Shown piece after piece: positions 23,887 through 32,088 of a stretch of 33,300 nucleotides of DNA (the first letter of the stretch is position 1; each line of letters begins with the position of its first letter). Under the pieces are notes generated by a model. It was not told the DNA's origin, did no database searches, and saw only the letters and a list, made by a program, of their open reading frames with translations. The stretch is from an uncultured Christensenella sp. (GTDB taxonomy: Bacteria > Bacillota > Clostridia > Christensenellales > Borkfalkiaceae). Location: NCBI GenBank assembly GCA_910578145.1, contig CAJTPJ010000013.1, forward strand, positions 1 through 33,300. The letters are read 5' to 3'. The position numbers and the translations under genes were made by a program.

Positions 23887-24399
23887 ATGAATAAAACTTG
23901 TTGCTGTACAGGACATCGCCCGAAAGGGTTTCCGTTTAAATACGGCGTAGACAAACAAAAGCATTACGCCTATATTCAAGCGCTTGAAGAAAAAATTGTG
24001 CTTGCAATTACCGAATACGGCATTACAAACTTTATTTCGGGTATGGCTATCGGCGCGGATTTAGACTTTGCCGAAATTGTTTTAAACTTGCGCGACAACG
24101 AAAACTACCCTATTACGTTGGAGTGCGCTATTCCCGACGTTAACCAAACGCTTAAATGGAACGATAAAGATAAAAACCGCCATTACGCCATTTTACAAAG
24201 CGCAGACGAAAAAAATTATATTTCCGGACGAAACGTTGCGGACAGTATGTTAAAACGCAACCGTTATATGGTTGATAAAAGCGAGCTTGTAATTGCCGTA
24301 TTTAACGGTATTGAAAAAGGCGGAACTTGGTATACCATTAATTATGCAAAAAAGAAAAGTAAAATTATACAGCTTATAGACCTTAGCGCGGAGAGCTAA
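23887..24399 (+). CDS. SLOG-family (DUF1273/YpsA-like) nucleotide-binding protein
   Basis: This 170-residue protein has the DUF1273 pattern: CCCTGHRPKGFPFKY (TGHRP at 8-12), FISGMAIGADLDFAE as the Rossmann nucleotide-sugar/ADP-ribose-binding glycine motif, and late MVDKSELVIAVFNGIEKGGTWYTINYAKKK. SLOG domains bind nucleotide-derived ligands and occur in lysine-decarboxylase-like, DprA-like and conflict-system proteins. The ligand here is unknown. It has a good AAAGG ribosome site and is divergent from a repressor. Its stop shares one base with the next ATG (24399), so it is coupled to a 51-residue membrane protein. Confidence 0.85.
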   Translation: MNKTCCCTGHRPKGFPFKYGVDKQKHYAYIQALEEKIVLAITEYGITNFISGMAIGADLDFAEIVLNLRDNENYPITLECAIPDVNQTLKWNDKDKNRHYAILQSADEKNYISGRNVADSMLKRNRYMVDKSELVIAVFNGIEKGGTWYTINYAKKKSKIIQLIDLSAES

Positions 24400-24554
24400 T
24401 GAAAAAAAAGATAATAACGCTTATTATATTGTGCGTTTTGCTATACCTTACGGTAGTGGTTATTGAATTTTGTTGCTTTTACGAAGTTTTAGGCGACGAT
24501 ATATGGGATTTCCTTAAAGATTTTTGGAATTGGTATAAAACTCTTTTCCTTTAA
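24399..24554 (+). CDS. 51-residue single-helix membrane protein
   Basis: The ATG overlaps the SLOG gene's stop by one base; the Shine-Dalgarno-like GGAGAG lies in the SLOG gene's last codons. The protein has a Lys-rich start, one hydrophobic helix (about 5-28, including two adjacent Cys) and an aromatic, acidic C-terminus (DDIWDFLKDFWNWYKTLFL). I do not recognise the family. Small membrane partners coupled to a nucleotide-binding protein are compatible with a signalling or effector pair, but no function is shown. Confidence 0.65.
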   Translation: MKKKIITLIILCVLLYLTVVVIEFCCFYEVLGDDIWDFLKDFWNWYKTLFL

Positions 24555-24610
24555 TTAAATAATTTAACTTTGGCACTGTGGCGGGTGCTTTAATAAACGA
24601 TATGAAAAAT

Positions 24611-24640
24611 GCGCCGCGGACGATTGTCCGCGGCGCATAA
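24611..24640 (-). terminator. Terminator of the fibre locus
   Basis: GCGCCGCGGAC (24611-24621) pairs perfectly with GTCCGCGGCGC (24626-24636) around GATT. Read leftward, it is followed by ATTTTT, so it ends the leftward operon. Confidence 0.8.
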
Positions 24641-24652
24641 TTACGATTCAAA

Positions 24653-25975
24653 TTAAATTTTTACTATCGTTCCGCCGGCTTTTTCAATAACTTCTTTTGC
24701 CTCGCTTGAAAACTCGTTTGCGCATACGGTAAAAGATTTTGTAACTTCTCCGCCGAAAAGCACCTTGTAATAAATTACGTATTTGGGGAAAATATGCTTT
24801 TTAATTAATTTTTCCAAAGTAATTTCTTCCCCGTCTTCAAAACTTGCGTTTAGCTTACCCGTACTTATGATTCTACAGCTGACGCCACGGGGCTTATTCT
24901 TTGTCCTGTGCCTGTATGGCGTTTCCGTGAGTTGCGCTTCTTCGGCTTTTTCGGGCTGTTCGCAAATTTCCTCCGCGCTATGTTCTACGGGTTCAGGCTC
25001 GGGCTGTGTTATTGCGATTTCCTCTACGACCTCGGGAACGATTTCTTCAACAAGCTGTTCTTCTACGACTTCCACAACGGGTTGCGCAACGGGTTGCGTT
25101 TGAGGAACGGAATAAACGCGCTCACCCGCATAATAGAGCTTTATAAGTTTTCTGTTTACAAGGGGCGTTGTTTCCTCGTATTCGGGACAAAAATTTTCCT
25201 CTTGCTTTTCGATTTTTACAAGCGAGCACTTTTCTGCAAGCTGAGCGATAAGCTCCTTTGCCCAGCGCACGGAACGGTTGGAACGCAGTTTTAAGCGCAT
25301 AGGCGTTTTGGCGTACTTGACAACCTCGCCGCAATCCTCAAACTTATATTTGGTATCTACGTATTCGGAGGGATTTAGCGAGAGATAGAGCGAAAGCGTT
25401 TTGCCGCGTATTGCAAATTTAGCATACGTTACTCTGCCTTTGTAGTGCGACTCACAAGACCAACTCATTCTCGGCTTCAACGTATAGCGCATAAGCTCGT
25501 TTTTAAGCTCGCTGTAACGCGCCTTTAAAACGTCGTCCGATTGAATTAATTTTGCCGTAAAACTGCGGTTATAGCGCACTTTAAACTGCGTTGAGCCCAC
25601 AAGAATATGACCTGCTTCATCGTCATCGTCAATTAGTACGGCGTCTTCTTCAAGTTGAATTTCTTCGTCAAGTTTGTATTCCTCGACAACCTGCGCCGCA
25701 GCAACCTCCTCGACAACCTGCTCTACGATAGGCTCGGGTTCGGGCTTGGGTTCGGAAACCTCTACGGGCACTTCAACGGGCACTTCGACTATCTTTTCAA
25801 TAACCTGAGGTTGGGCGTCGCTGTGAACTACCCTGCGCTTGCGTTTGCCGACTATTTCCGCCACCAACAAAACAGCCACGACGCACAGTAATACTGCCGC
25901 AGCGACTATTAAGATTAATTTGACGCCATAGCTCCAATCTATGCCGTCGGAAATGGCGGATAGCAGTATAAACAT
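24653..25975 (-). CDS. Membrane protein with C-terminal ribosomal uL15-like domain
   Basis: This 440-residue protein has one N-terminal membrane helix (about 17-43), a basic KRKRR stop-transfer, and a Pro/Glu/Val-rich linker (about 55-115) with PVEVPVEV. An unrecognised domain follows at about 125-290 (HILVGSTQFKVRYNRSFTAKL, then MRLKLRSNRSVRWAKELI). A second acidic linker precedes the C-terminal part, about 355-440. The C-terminus resembles the C-terminal half of uL15: ITLEKLIKKHIFPKYVIYYKVLFGGEVTKSFTVCANEFSSEAKEVIEKAGGTIV. This is not the genuine ribosomal gene. It is last in the fibre locus, two bases after sipW, and its ribosome site GAGGAG lies within sipW's last codons. Topology and role are uncertain. 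Confidence 0.75.
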   Translation of the reverse strand: MFILLSAISDGIDWSYGVKLILIVAAAVLLCVVAVLLVAEIVGKRKRRVVHSDAQPQVIEKIVEVPVEVPVEVSEPKPEPEPIVEQVVEEVAAAQVVEEYKLDEEIQLEEDAVLIDDDDEAGHILVGSTQFKVRYNRSFTAKLIQSDDVLKARYSELKNELMRYTLKPRMSWSCESHYKGRVTYAKFAIRGKTLSLYLSLNPSEYVDTKYKFEDCGEVVKYAKTPMRLKLRSNRSVRWAKELIAQLAEKCSLVKIEKQEENFCPEYEETTPLVNRKLIKLYYAGERVYSVPQTQPVAQPVVEVVEEQLVEEIVPEVVEEIAITQPEPEPVEHSAEEICEQPEKAEEAQLTETPYRHRTKNKPRGVSCRIISTGKLNASFEDGEEITLEKLIKKHIFPKYVIYYKVLFGGEVTKSFTVCANEFSSEAKEVIEKAGGTIVKI

Positions 25976-25977
25976 TG

Positions 25978-26586
25978 TTACTCCTCGTCTTTTTTAGACG
26001 GTATTTTCTTAATAAGCACAATTCCTATCACAATAATCGCGACAATTCCAACCATATAAATCCAGCCGAAATCAAACGCAAACCAGCTGAAAAACAGCCC
26101 GACGTTGGGTATAACCGACACCACTTCCCCAAGAATATTTTCATACGTTATGGGTCTGGGGTCCTCGGAGTTTCCGTTTGCGTCACCGCGGGTATAAATA
26201 TTTTCTCCGTCAATGCGCACGATGCGGTGAGTCGTGGGCGCATCGTCTCCTTCGGGCAAAAACGTAATTATGTCGCCTACCTTGTAATCCTCGGTCTTTG
26301 AGATAATTACCATATCCCCCACTTCTATCGTACCCGACATACTGCCCGAAACGACGACGAGGAAGGAATGGCCGTATACGTTCGTTACGGGAGACTTGCT
26401 CGTACACCTGTCAACGATTATCCAAACGAGCGTTGTAATAAGGAACGCGAGCACGGCAAACAACAAGCTGTAAAGTACGATGCCTATAATTTTACGGGCG
26501 CGCCGTATTTTTACCGAAGCCTGTCCCGCGTTTGCGCCGTCGGAATTAACGCCGTCGTTATTTTGGTTTTTAGGTTCGTGCTTCAT
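25978..26586 (-). CDS. sipW: SipW-type signal peptidase I
   Basis: This 202-residue membrane peptidase removes signal peptides outside the membrane. It has an N-terminal helix (about 33-58), catalytic SGSM with Ser82, and TTHRIVRID with His120 in place of the Lys of ordinary type I enzymes, the mark of the SipW/ER subfamily. It also has YTRGDANGNSEDP with Asp135 and a C-terminal helix (about 172-193). I start at ATG 26586, which overlaps the upstream stop in ATGA. An upstream frame extension to 26700 runs inside the previous gene and is rejected. SipW processes TasA/camelysin-type fibre proteins, which are encoded directly upstream. Confidence 0.93.
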   Translation of the reverse strand: MKHEPKNQNNDGVNSDGANAGQASVKIRRARKIIGIVLYSLLFAVLAFLITTLVWIIVDRCTSKSPVTNVYGHSFLVVVSGSMSGTIEVGDMVIISKTEDYKVGDIITFLPEGDDAPTTHRIVRIDGENIYTRGDANGNSEDPRPITYENILGEVVSVIPNVGLFFSWFAFDFGWIYMVGIVAIIVIGIVLIKKIPSKKDEE

Positions 26587-27461
26587 AGCGCGTTGCCTCC
26601 CTGTTGTGCGGTAAGATTTAAGACGATTGAAATTTTTCCGCCGTCTGCACCTATTAAAGTATCTCCATCGTTGCTGCCTCCGTCCATTGCCCAACGCCAT
26701 TCGAGCGTGAACGACTGGTCGGATTGCGGCATCATAGAAAGTTTGGTGTAGCTTAACTCGTCAACGGTAAGCCATCTGTCGGTTTGAATAAGCGCATTGT
26801 TCATTCTCAACCTGAAAGTTAAAGGGAAATAGTCAATATCTGAAATATCAAGGTCCCCGTCGTATTTCGGAGTAAGAGCAAACGAGTAGTCGAGAGAAAC
26901 TTCGTAGGAATTGCGTATTACGAAACCGTATTCGCCTTTGCTGCCCGGCAAAACTTTTTCGTCGAACACCGCAATTACCCCCTGCGCCTCCCACGCGCCG
27001 TTTTTATCCTTTACGTCTATGACGGGTCTACCTTCAAAAGGCAGGTTTATTATAGTTACAAACACGATAAACAGTGCAAGAAACACCGCCAAAACCGCAA
27101 GTAGCGCAATACGGACGGGGTTGCGCTCGGTAACTTCGTAAGTTCCCAAAAGCGTTTCATCCTCGCCCGATATAGTATAAAATCTGCCGTCCGAAAGATA
27201 GAAGCCGTTTTCCTCTTCCCCCTCGCAATCGACAGTGTAAAGTCTTATTTTATTATTTTTTTCGGTTGAATTTTCTTTTATTTCTTTGCGTGCGAAAAAA
27301 GCGATTTCTTCCCCGTTAAGGTCAAAAACCTTCTTTTTCGATACGCTGCCTAAAATTTTATCGTGCGCGTCGTAAATGATTTTTGCGCCGCGCCCACGAC
27401 GGAAATCCCCCTCAAACGGCTGCTGCGTAAGATTTAAGTTGTAGTTTTGCTTTTCTTCCAT
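26583..27461 (-). CDS. TasA-like subunit with cytoplasmic N-terminal domain
   Basis: This 292-residue protein has an unusual layout: a hydrophilic N-terminal domain (1-113), one membrane helix (about 116-138) and an extracytoplasmic C-terminal domain. The C-terminal part carries SFTLEWRWAMDGGSNDGDTLIGADGG and ISIVLNLTAQQ, the pattern seen near the end of SipW-dependent TasA/CalY-like proteins and in the neighbouring 269-residue protein (YTLSWKWDM, then DTILG). It may be a membrane anchor or assembly platform for fibres. The ribosome site is weak, and a stem-loop precedes the gene, so expression is probably lower than that of the upstream TasA-like gene. Confidence 0.75.
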   Translation of the reverse strand: MEEKQNYNLNLTQQPFEGDFRRGRGAKIIYDAHDKILGSVSKKKVFDLNGEEIAFFARKEIKENSTEKNNKIRLYTVDCEGEEENGFYLSDGRFYTISGEDETLLGTYEVTERNPVRIALLAVLAVFLALFIVFVTIINLPFEGRPVIDVKDKNGAWEAQGVIAVFDEKVLPGSKGEYGFVIRNSYEVSLDYSFALTPKYDGDLDISDIDYFPLTFRLRMNNALIQTDRWLTVDELSYTKLSMMPQSDQSFTLEWRWAMDGGSNDGDTLIGADGGKISIVLNLTAQQGGNAL

Positions 27462-27543
27462 AAATTCTTATGCCGCGCTTTCAATGCGTGACAAAATCTT
27501 TTGCCGCGCAGATATATACGTTCTCTCTCAAATTTTGGGTACA

Positions 27544-27594
27544 AAACCCCGCCTCCCCCGTTTGGGGGAGGAAAACTATGTAATTTTGGGGTTT
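27544..27594 (-). terminator. Attenuating stem-loop after the TasA-like gene
   Basis: CCTCCCCC (27552-27559) pairs with GGGGGAGG (27564-27571). AAACCCC/GGGGTTT (27544-27550 and 27588-27594) can form an outer stem. The leftward tail is GGGGTTTTG, a short T-run, so leaky termination is likely. The 157-base gap 27462-27618 holds nothing else I can identify. Confidence 0.65.
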
Positions 27595-27618
27595 GTCAAA
27601 AAAAACTTTTATAAACGA

Positions 27619-28428
27619 TTAAGAACCTGAAACAGGAGCTCTTTCGCTGTTGGAAATTTGAACGATTTCGATAGAAAGGTCAAACTCGATTTTGGTTACC
27701 GCGGTATATTCGACGGGATTTTCAGCGTCGGACTTATCGGTAACGGTAATTGTATCCGTGCCGCTTACTACGTAATCACCGTAGTTACCCGCGCCCTGAG
27801 CAGCATAGCCGAGAATTGTGTCCAGCTTGTTGTTAGTGTCGGTAGTCGTACCCATATCCCACTTCCAGGAAAGAGTATACGCTTGGTCTGTATCACTGAT
27901 TACCGTTCCTGCTTCTATTTCGGTGCTTACTTTTGCAAGCTCGGTAGAAACGTCGGCAAGAGTTTTGTCCGTTACCAATGCGGTATCGCCCTTTTTCAAC
28001 GTCCACTTAATGGGGTTATAGGTCGTAGCAGACGCGTCTTCACCCGTGGTAAGAGCTACGTCGGACTTAACGGTGAACGTAAGGTTGAGCTTAGCAAGCA
28101 CTTCTGCCGAACCCACAACGCCGAAAGTTATTTTTCCGGTAGTTCCGGGAGCAACGACGTTGCCCGAAGCCTTAACGTCTAACTTAGGGTCGGAGGTTGT
28201 ATCGGCAACGATAGCGGTATCGGCATAATCTTTACCGAAAAGCTTAGTAGCGTCGGCCGTTACTACGTAACCCCACTTAGCTACGGTTGCCTGATTAGAA
28301 GGCAAGTTCTTGCTCGAAATGTATCTTGCGAACGTTGAGCCGCCGATGCACAGGAAGAGCACTACTAACGCAAGGACTATCGCAACGATGATTAGTCTTG
28401 TGTTTCTGTTTGTCTTTTTGTTTTCCAT
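27619..28428 (-). CDS. TasA/camelysin-like SipW-dependent fibre protein
   Basis: This 269-residue protein has a basic start, a hydrophobic signal segment (about 11-30) ending STFARYIS, and a Thr/Ala/Asp-rich beta domain. It includes APGTTGKITFGVVGSAEV and AYTLSWKWDMGTTTDTNNKLDTILG, with a final strand KIEFDLSIEIVQI. It resembles the TasA/CalY group, whose members are cut by SipW and polymerise into extracellular fibres. The strong AAAGGAGAG ribosome site and the following stem-loop fit a highly expressed major subunit. It lies 60 bases after the beta-helix gene, with no clear promoter of its own. Confidence 0.82.
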   Translation of the reverse strand: MENKKTNRNTRLIIVAIVLALVVLFLCIGGSTFARYISSKNLPSNQATVAKWGYVVTADATKLFGKDYADTAIVADTTSDPKLDVKASGNVVAPGTTGKITFGVVGSAEVLAKLNLTFTVKSDVALTTGEDASATTYNPIKWTLKKGDTALVTDKTLADVSTELAKVSTEIEAGTVISDTDQAYTLSWKWDMGTTTDTNNKLDTILGYAAQGAGNYGDYVVSGTDTITVTDKSDAENPVEYTAVTKIEFDLSIEIVQISNSERAPVSGS

Positions 28429-28488
28429 CTTTTCTCTCCTTTAAAAAGAATTTTTTATTCAGTTCTGCTTTTACAGATACTTTTAAGG

Positions 28489-31400
28489 TTACGTTACCCA
28501 CTTAGGGTTTTGGATGATGCCGGTAATTTCGGGGTCACCGTAATAATGGTGAGTATTGTTTATATACCCGTAGTGAACGCCGAAATCTTTGTAAGAATTC
28601 GTTCGGATATCGTCGTACGCCGTATATCTTATAAGGTCGCTGTTAGTACCCGCCTGTTCGGAAACGAGCGTTTTATGGTTGTAAACGTAGAAATTGAAAT
28701 TGCGGATATTCGAGTCGATAGCCCCTATACCGCGCGTCTTTTGTTTGTCGCCTATTTCGTAAGTGCCGTAATAAACGTAGACGTTTACGTTATACTCATA
28801 GTTCCAATTCACCTGCGACTCGTAGCTGGTTGCCGGATAACCGTTGTAACTCGGCGCCGTAAATATGGGGTTGATTGCTATGGGGAAAAACTTTGCCCAG
28901 GTTTTAATAAGTCCGCGGCGCTGAGCGTCGGTAGTATAACCCTTTGCGTTTAGTTCGGCTTCGGTGTACGCGCCGAGATAAACGTTTGCAAATTCAAATA
29001 TATTTATACCGTCCTGACTGCCCTGGTTTCCGAACGAGCCTTCGTAGATGCGGATATTGGCGTTTGCCTGACCGCGCTGTCCGCGCACGAACAAGCCGCC
29101 GTTGCGTCCGTCGAACGTGCCGCCGTAAATGTTTACGTCTGCCGAGCCCATAACCTGAACGCCGTAATGGCTTGCAGGACCCGACCCCGTTACCGAGTGC
29201 GAAACGCTTGAGGAGTGATTTAGATTGCCCCTGAACACGCCGCCGTTTATCGTTATAGTGGAGCGTTGGTTTGTTTCCTGAGCAACTTCAACGTCGCCCG
29301 TTGCCGTAACGGCGTTGCCGAATTCCGCATTAAACGTGCCGTAATTTACGGTGATATTTCCCGAACGCGAAACTATTGCCGCGCCGCCGCTCAGGTTGGG
29401 ATAAAAGCGCCAACCGTTATATGTGGCGGTGTTTAAATTTTGCGCAACGTAAACAAGCTCGTCAAGGTGCGCTCTGCCGCGCGTTTCTATTTTTATACGT
29501 TCGTTTACGTCGGAAGACGTGTTGTTTTCGTCGCCCAACACGATATTTCCACCCTGCACCTTTACGCCGCCGCCAACGGCGCTTACGATATTGCAGCGGT
29601 TTATATTTATATTCCCTCCGAAACAAGCAACGGCAAAACTTTTTATAACGAAGTTATCAAAGTAAACGGTGTCGCCGCTTGCCGAAGTATCGTAAAGGTC
29701 GTAATCGTTGTAAAGTCCGTGAAAGTTTAAGTTCAAGTTGCCGTAGCAGTTTAATTCTCCGCCCTGTACCCTTATCGCGTTATTGTTTTCATATACGCCT
29801 GTATAGGTATAAACGCCCGTTTCGCTGTTTCTCTCCCTCTGCCAAGGGACGTAAATTGCGTATTGATGTTCAGCCGCGGTTGTGGCTACAGCTTTGCCTA
29901 CGCCGCACGCCGACTCTTTCCCGCTGAAATCAAACTGTTGCGAGCTTGAAACGCCGTTGCTCTTCCTGTTCAGCTCGCAATTTACGTTGTAACTTGCGGC
30001 GCCGTCTTCCAAAATCAAAGTCCCCGCGTTTACGCCTATTGCGGTTGCGTTGTAAGCGTTGATTGTTGCGCCGCCCTTGAAAGTAAGGCTTCCACCGTTT
30101 ACGGCTACACCCATACCCTGTGAATTTATTACGACGTTGTTTGCGGTAACTTTACCGCCGGGCTTGGTTCCGTTTTTATCGTCGAGAATAGAGTTTAAAT
30201 ATACGCCGACCGAAGTTGCCCTGCCCTTGTAAGTTTGGGTAGTGCCGTCGGGATTGGTTATAGTTATATTGCCCATACCCTCGGGGTCCTCACCTACGTA
30301 AGTCTTAAATTCAAGGTCCTTAGTGCCGGCAACGTAGCCGCTTTTTGCAATATTTATCTGCACCGCGTCAAGGTTCAAATCTACGGCGTCGCCAATGGCG
30401 CCCTCGCTTTGCGCAGCCGTGCCCATATTTACGGCGTACACGCCGAAACTGTTCGTTCCGCTGGTTATGGTTATATCTCCGCGTATAACGTCAATATTTC
30501 CGCGCGTAGCGTATATTCCGTACGAGTCCGAACCGTGAATTATAAAATTCGTATCCTTACAGGTAAGGTCGGTTTGAATTACTTCATCTGATTTCGTACC
30601 GCGGGCGAGAATACCGTAAGTCGTTTTGCCTACCGAGCCCGCCCTTAAATCCTTTTCAACGGTAAAGTTGCTATCGTCTACGATTACTCTGCCGCCGCGC
30701 ATAAATATTGCCGCGTCCATAGCAGATTTGTCTATAGACAAGTCGTCCAAAGGTCGGGGGTCGTCGGTGTGGGAAAGCGTTGCCTTTTTTGTAAAGTTTG
30801 CGCCTTTTACCGACAAAGTGCCGCCGCGCATTGCAATAATACTGCCGTTATATGAAAATGCCGAACCCAGCTTTTCTATTTTTAGTACGCCGCCCGAAGC
30901 GGTGTCGCGCAGGCGTTCGCTTATTATGCACGAGCCCTCGCTGTTTTTTGCAAGCGAACTTGCGGGCAACTGTGTAGGGTCAACGGTAGAGAACGTACCC
31001 GACGTGCTTACGTCCATTTCTCCGCCCACCATATATACGCACGCAGAATGCTGTGTGCCGAAATAGGAATAAAAACTTCCGTCCTCGCTTGCCCTTGCGT
31101 TGCCGTCAACGTTTACGTTGACGTTTAGTTTACCGCTCTGCATTTGAACGGCGGCAAAGTTGTTGTAAAGCGCCCTGCCTTCTATGCTGCCGATAGTGTT
31201 TTCCGCAGTTTCGACAACGTCTTTAAAGCCGATAACCGTAACTTCCTGCGAGTTATACGTATAGGAATATACGAAAGCCGCTTCGCTGACGTCAAGCGCA
31301 GCCACTTCTCCAAGCTGTTCTTCATTTACCGCAACGTAACAATAGGTGTCGGAAGCAATCAAATATCCTCCCGTGCCTATCGCTTGGTCGAAATATACGT

Positions 31401-32058
31401 TGCCGCCTATCATATTGCCCGAACCGTCCGTGCGGACGGGCAGATGCGGCATAGTCGTAGGCGTGCCGGATTTGAGCGGCGTTACCGCGCCTACGGGAAT
31501 GTTAGAATACAGCGCGCCGTCGGTAGTTTTTAGGTTGGTGTAATACTCTTTTGCTCGTGGTCCGCTTTCAAACTTGCCGCCGAAAACGTTTAAATCACCG
31601 CCGTCGATTGCAAGAACGTTGCCCGTGGGGTTGTAAAGCCCGCCGCCACCCTTAGTGTCTATTATCGTAAGAGAAGTTTCTCCCGCTACCGTAACGAGTC
31701 CCGCGCGGCTTGAACGCTGTATTTCGTTGCCGTTCAAGTCCAAAACCAAATTTGCCTGCAAATCAAGCGAGTCACCCGTCATAATAATGGGCGCGTTCAA
31801 ATCCGAACTCAGCCGCACGTAGTTATAGCCGCTTGAAATTGCGTTAAACAAATCTAGCGGAGAACCTACGTTAAAAGGCGTCATAATCTCGTTGCCAAGG
31901 TCGTTATCCTGTCCGCCGATATTAGAGCCCGTGCCGCCCATTTCGGTTACGTACCTCGAATGCGTAAGTATAAGAAGGCTTGATGCAATGATAAAAGTCA
32001 GCGCGAGAATTATTATTAAGATTAATCTGATTATACGCTTAGTGTATAAACCGTTCAT
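28489..32058 (-). CDS. Large parallel beta-helix surface protein
   Basis: This 1189-residue protein has a membrane/signal helix (about 8-31) followed by THSRYVTE, similar to the FARY site of its neighbours. From about residue 60 it shows long runs of short strands with Gly-Gly turns, as in pectate-lyase-like right-handed beta-helices (LDLNGNEIQR, LTIIDTKGGG, VQGGNIVLGD, VNIYGGTFDGRNGGLFVRG). No catalytic motif or wall anchor was seen. It is probably an adhesin or matrix component secreted with the TasA-like proteins and possibly cut by the locus SipW. It has a good GAGAGGTAG ribosome site and lies 30 bases after the previous gene. Confidence 0.8.
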   Translation of the reverse strand: MNGLYTKRIIRLILIIILALTFIIASSLLILTHSRYVTEMGGTGSNIGGQDNDLGNEIMTPFNVGSPLDLFNAISSGYNYVRLSSDLNAPIIMTGDSLDLQANLVLDLNGNEIQRSSRAGLVTVAGETSLTIIDTKGGGGLYNPTGNVLAIDGGDLNVFGGKFESGPRAKEYYTNLKTTDGALYSNIPVGAVTPLKSGTPTTMPHLPVRTDGSGNMIGGNVYFDQAIGTGGYLIASDTYCYVAVNEEQLGEVAALDVSEAAFVYSYTYNSQEVTVIGFKDVVETAENTIGSIEGRALYNNFAAVQMQSGKLNVNVNVDGNARASEDGSFYSYFGTQHSACVYMVGGEMDVSTSGTFSTVDPTQLPASSLAKNSEGSCIISERLRDTASGGVLKIEKLGSAFSYNGSIIAMRGGTLSVKGANFTKKATLSHTDDPRPLDDLSIDKSAMDAAIFMRGGRVIVDDSNFTVEKDLRAGSVGKTTYGILARGTKSDEVIQTDLTCKDTNFIIHGSDSYGIYATRGNIDVIRGDITITSGTNSFGVYAVNMGTAAQSEGAIGDAVDLNLDAVQINIAKSGYVAGTKDLEFKTYVGEDPEGMGNITITNPDGTTQTYKGRATSVGVYLNSILDDKNGTKPGGKVTANNVVINSQGMGVAVNGGSLTFKGGATINAYNATAIGVNAGTLILEDGAASYNVNCELNRKSNGVSSSQQFDFSGKESACGVGKAVATTAAEHQYAIYVPWQRERNSETGVYTYTGVYENNNAIRVQGGELNCYGNLNLNFHGLYNDYDLYDTSASGDTVYFDNFVIKSFAVACFGGNININRCNIVSAVGGGVKVQGGNIVLGDENNTSSDVNERIKIETRGRAHLDELVYVAQNLNTATYNGWRFYPNLSGGAAIVSRSGNITVNYGTFNAEFGNAVTATGDVEVAQETNQRSTITINGGVFRGNLNHSSSVSHSVTGSGPASHYGVQVMGSADVNIYGGTFDGRNGGLFVRGQRGQANANIRIYEGSFGNQGSQDGINIFEFANVYLGAYTEAELNAKGYTTDAQRRGLIKTWAKFFPIAINPIFTAPSYNGYPATSYESQVNWNYEYNVNVYVYYGTYEIGDKQKTRGIGAIDSNIRNFNFYVYNHKTLVSEQAGTNSDLIRYTAYDDIRTNSYKDFGVHYGYINNTHHYYGDPEITGIIQNPKWVT

Positions 32059-32088
32059 ATTTTCTACCTCTCGCGAGTAACCGAACTA

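Noticed and set aside
24653..25975. Genuine rplO (uL15)
   Set aside because: Only the C-terminal part resembles uL15, the protein is membrane-anchored, and the context is not a ribosomal operon.
26587..26700. Longer SipW start inside the upstream gene
   Set aside because: The extra residues are Arg-rich shadow coding of the upstream gene; the ATGA overlap at 26583-26586 gives the natural start.
30235..31066. Rightward frames of 118 and 146 codons opposite the beta-helix gene
   Set aside because: Opposite-strand shadows of a continuous 1189-codon gene with no start signals.
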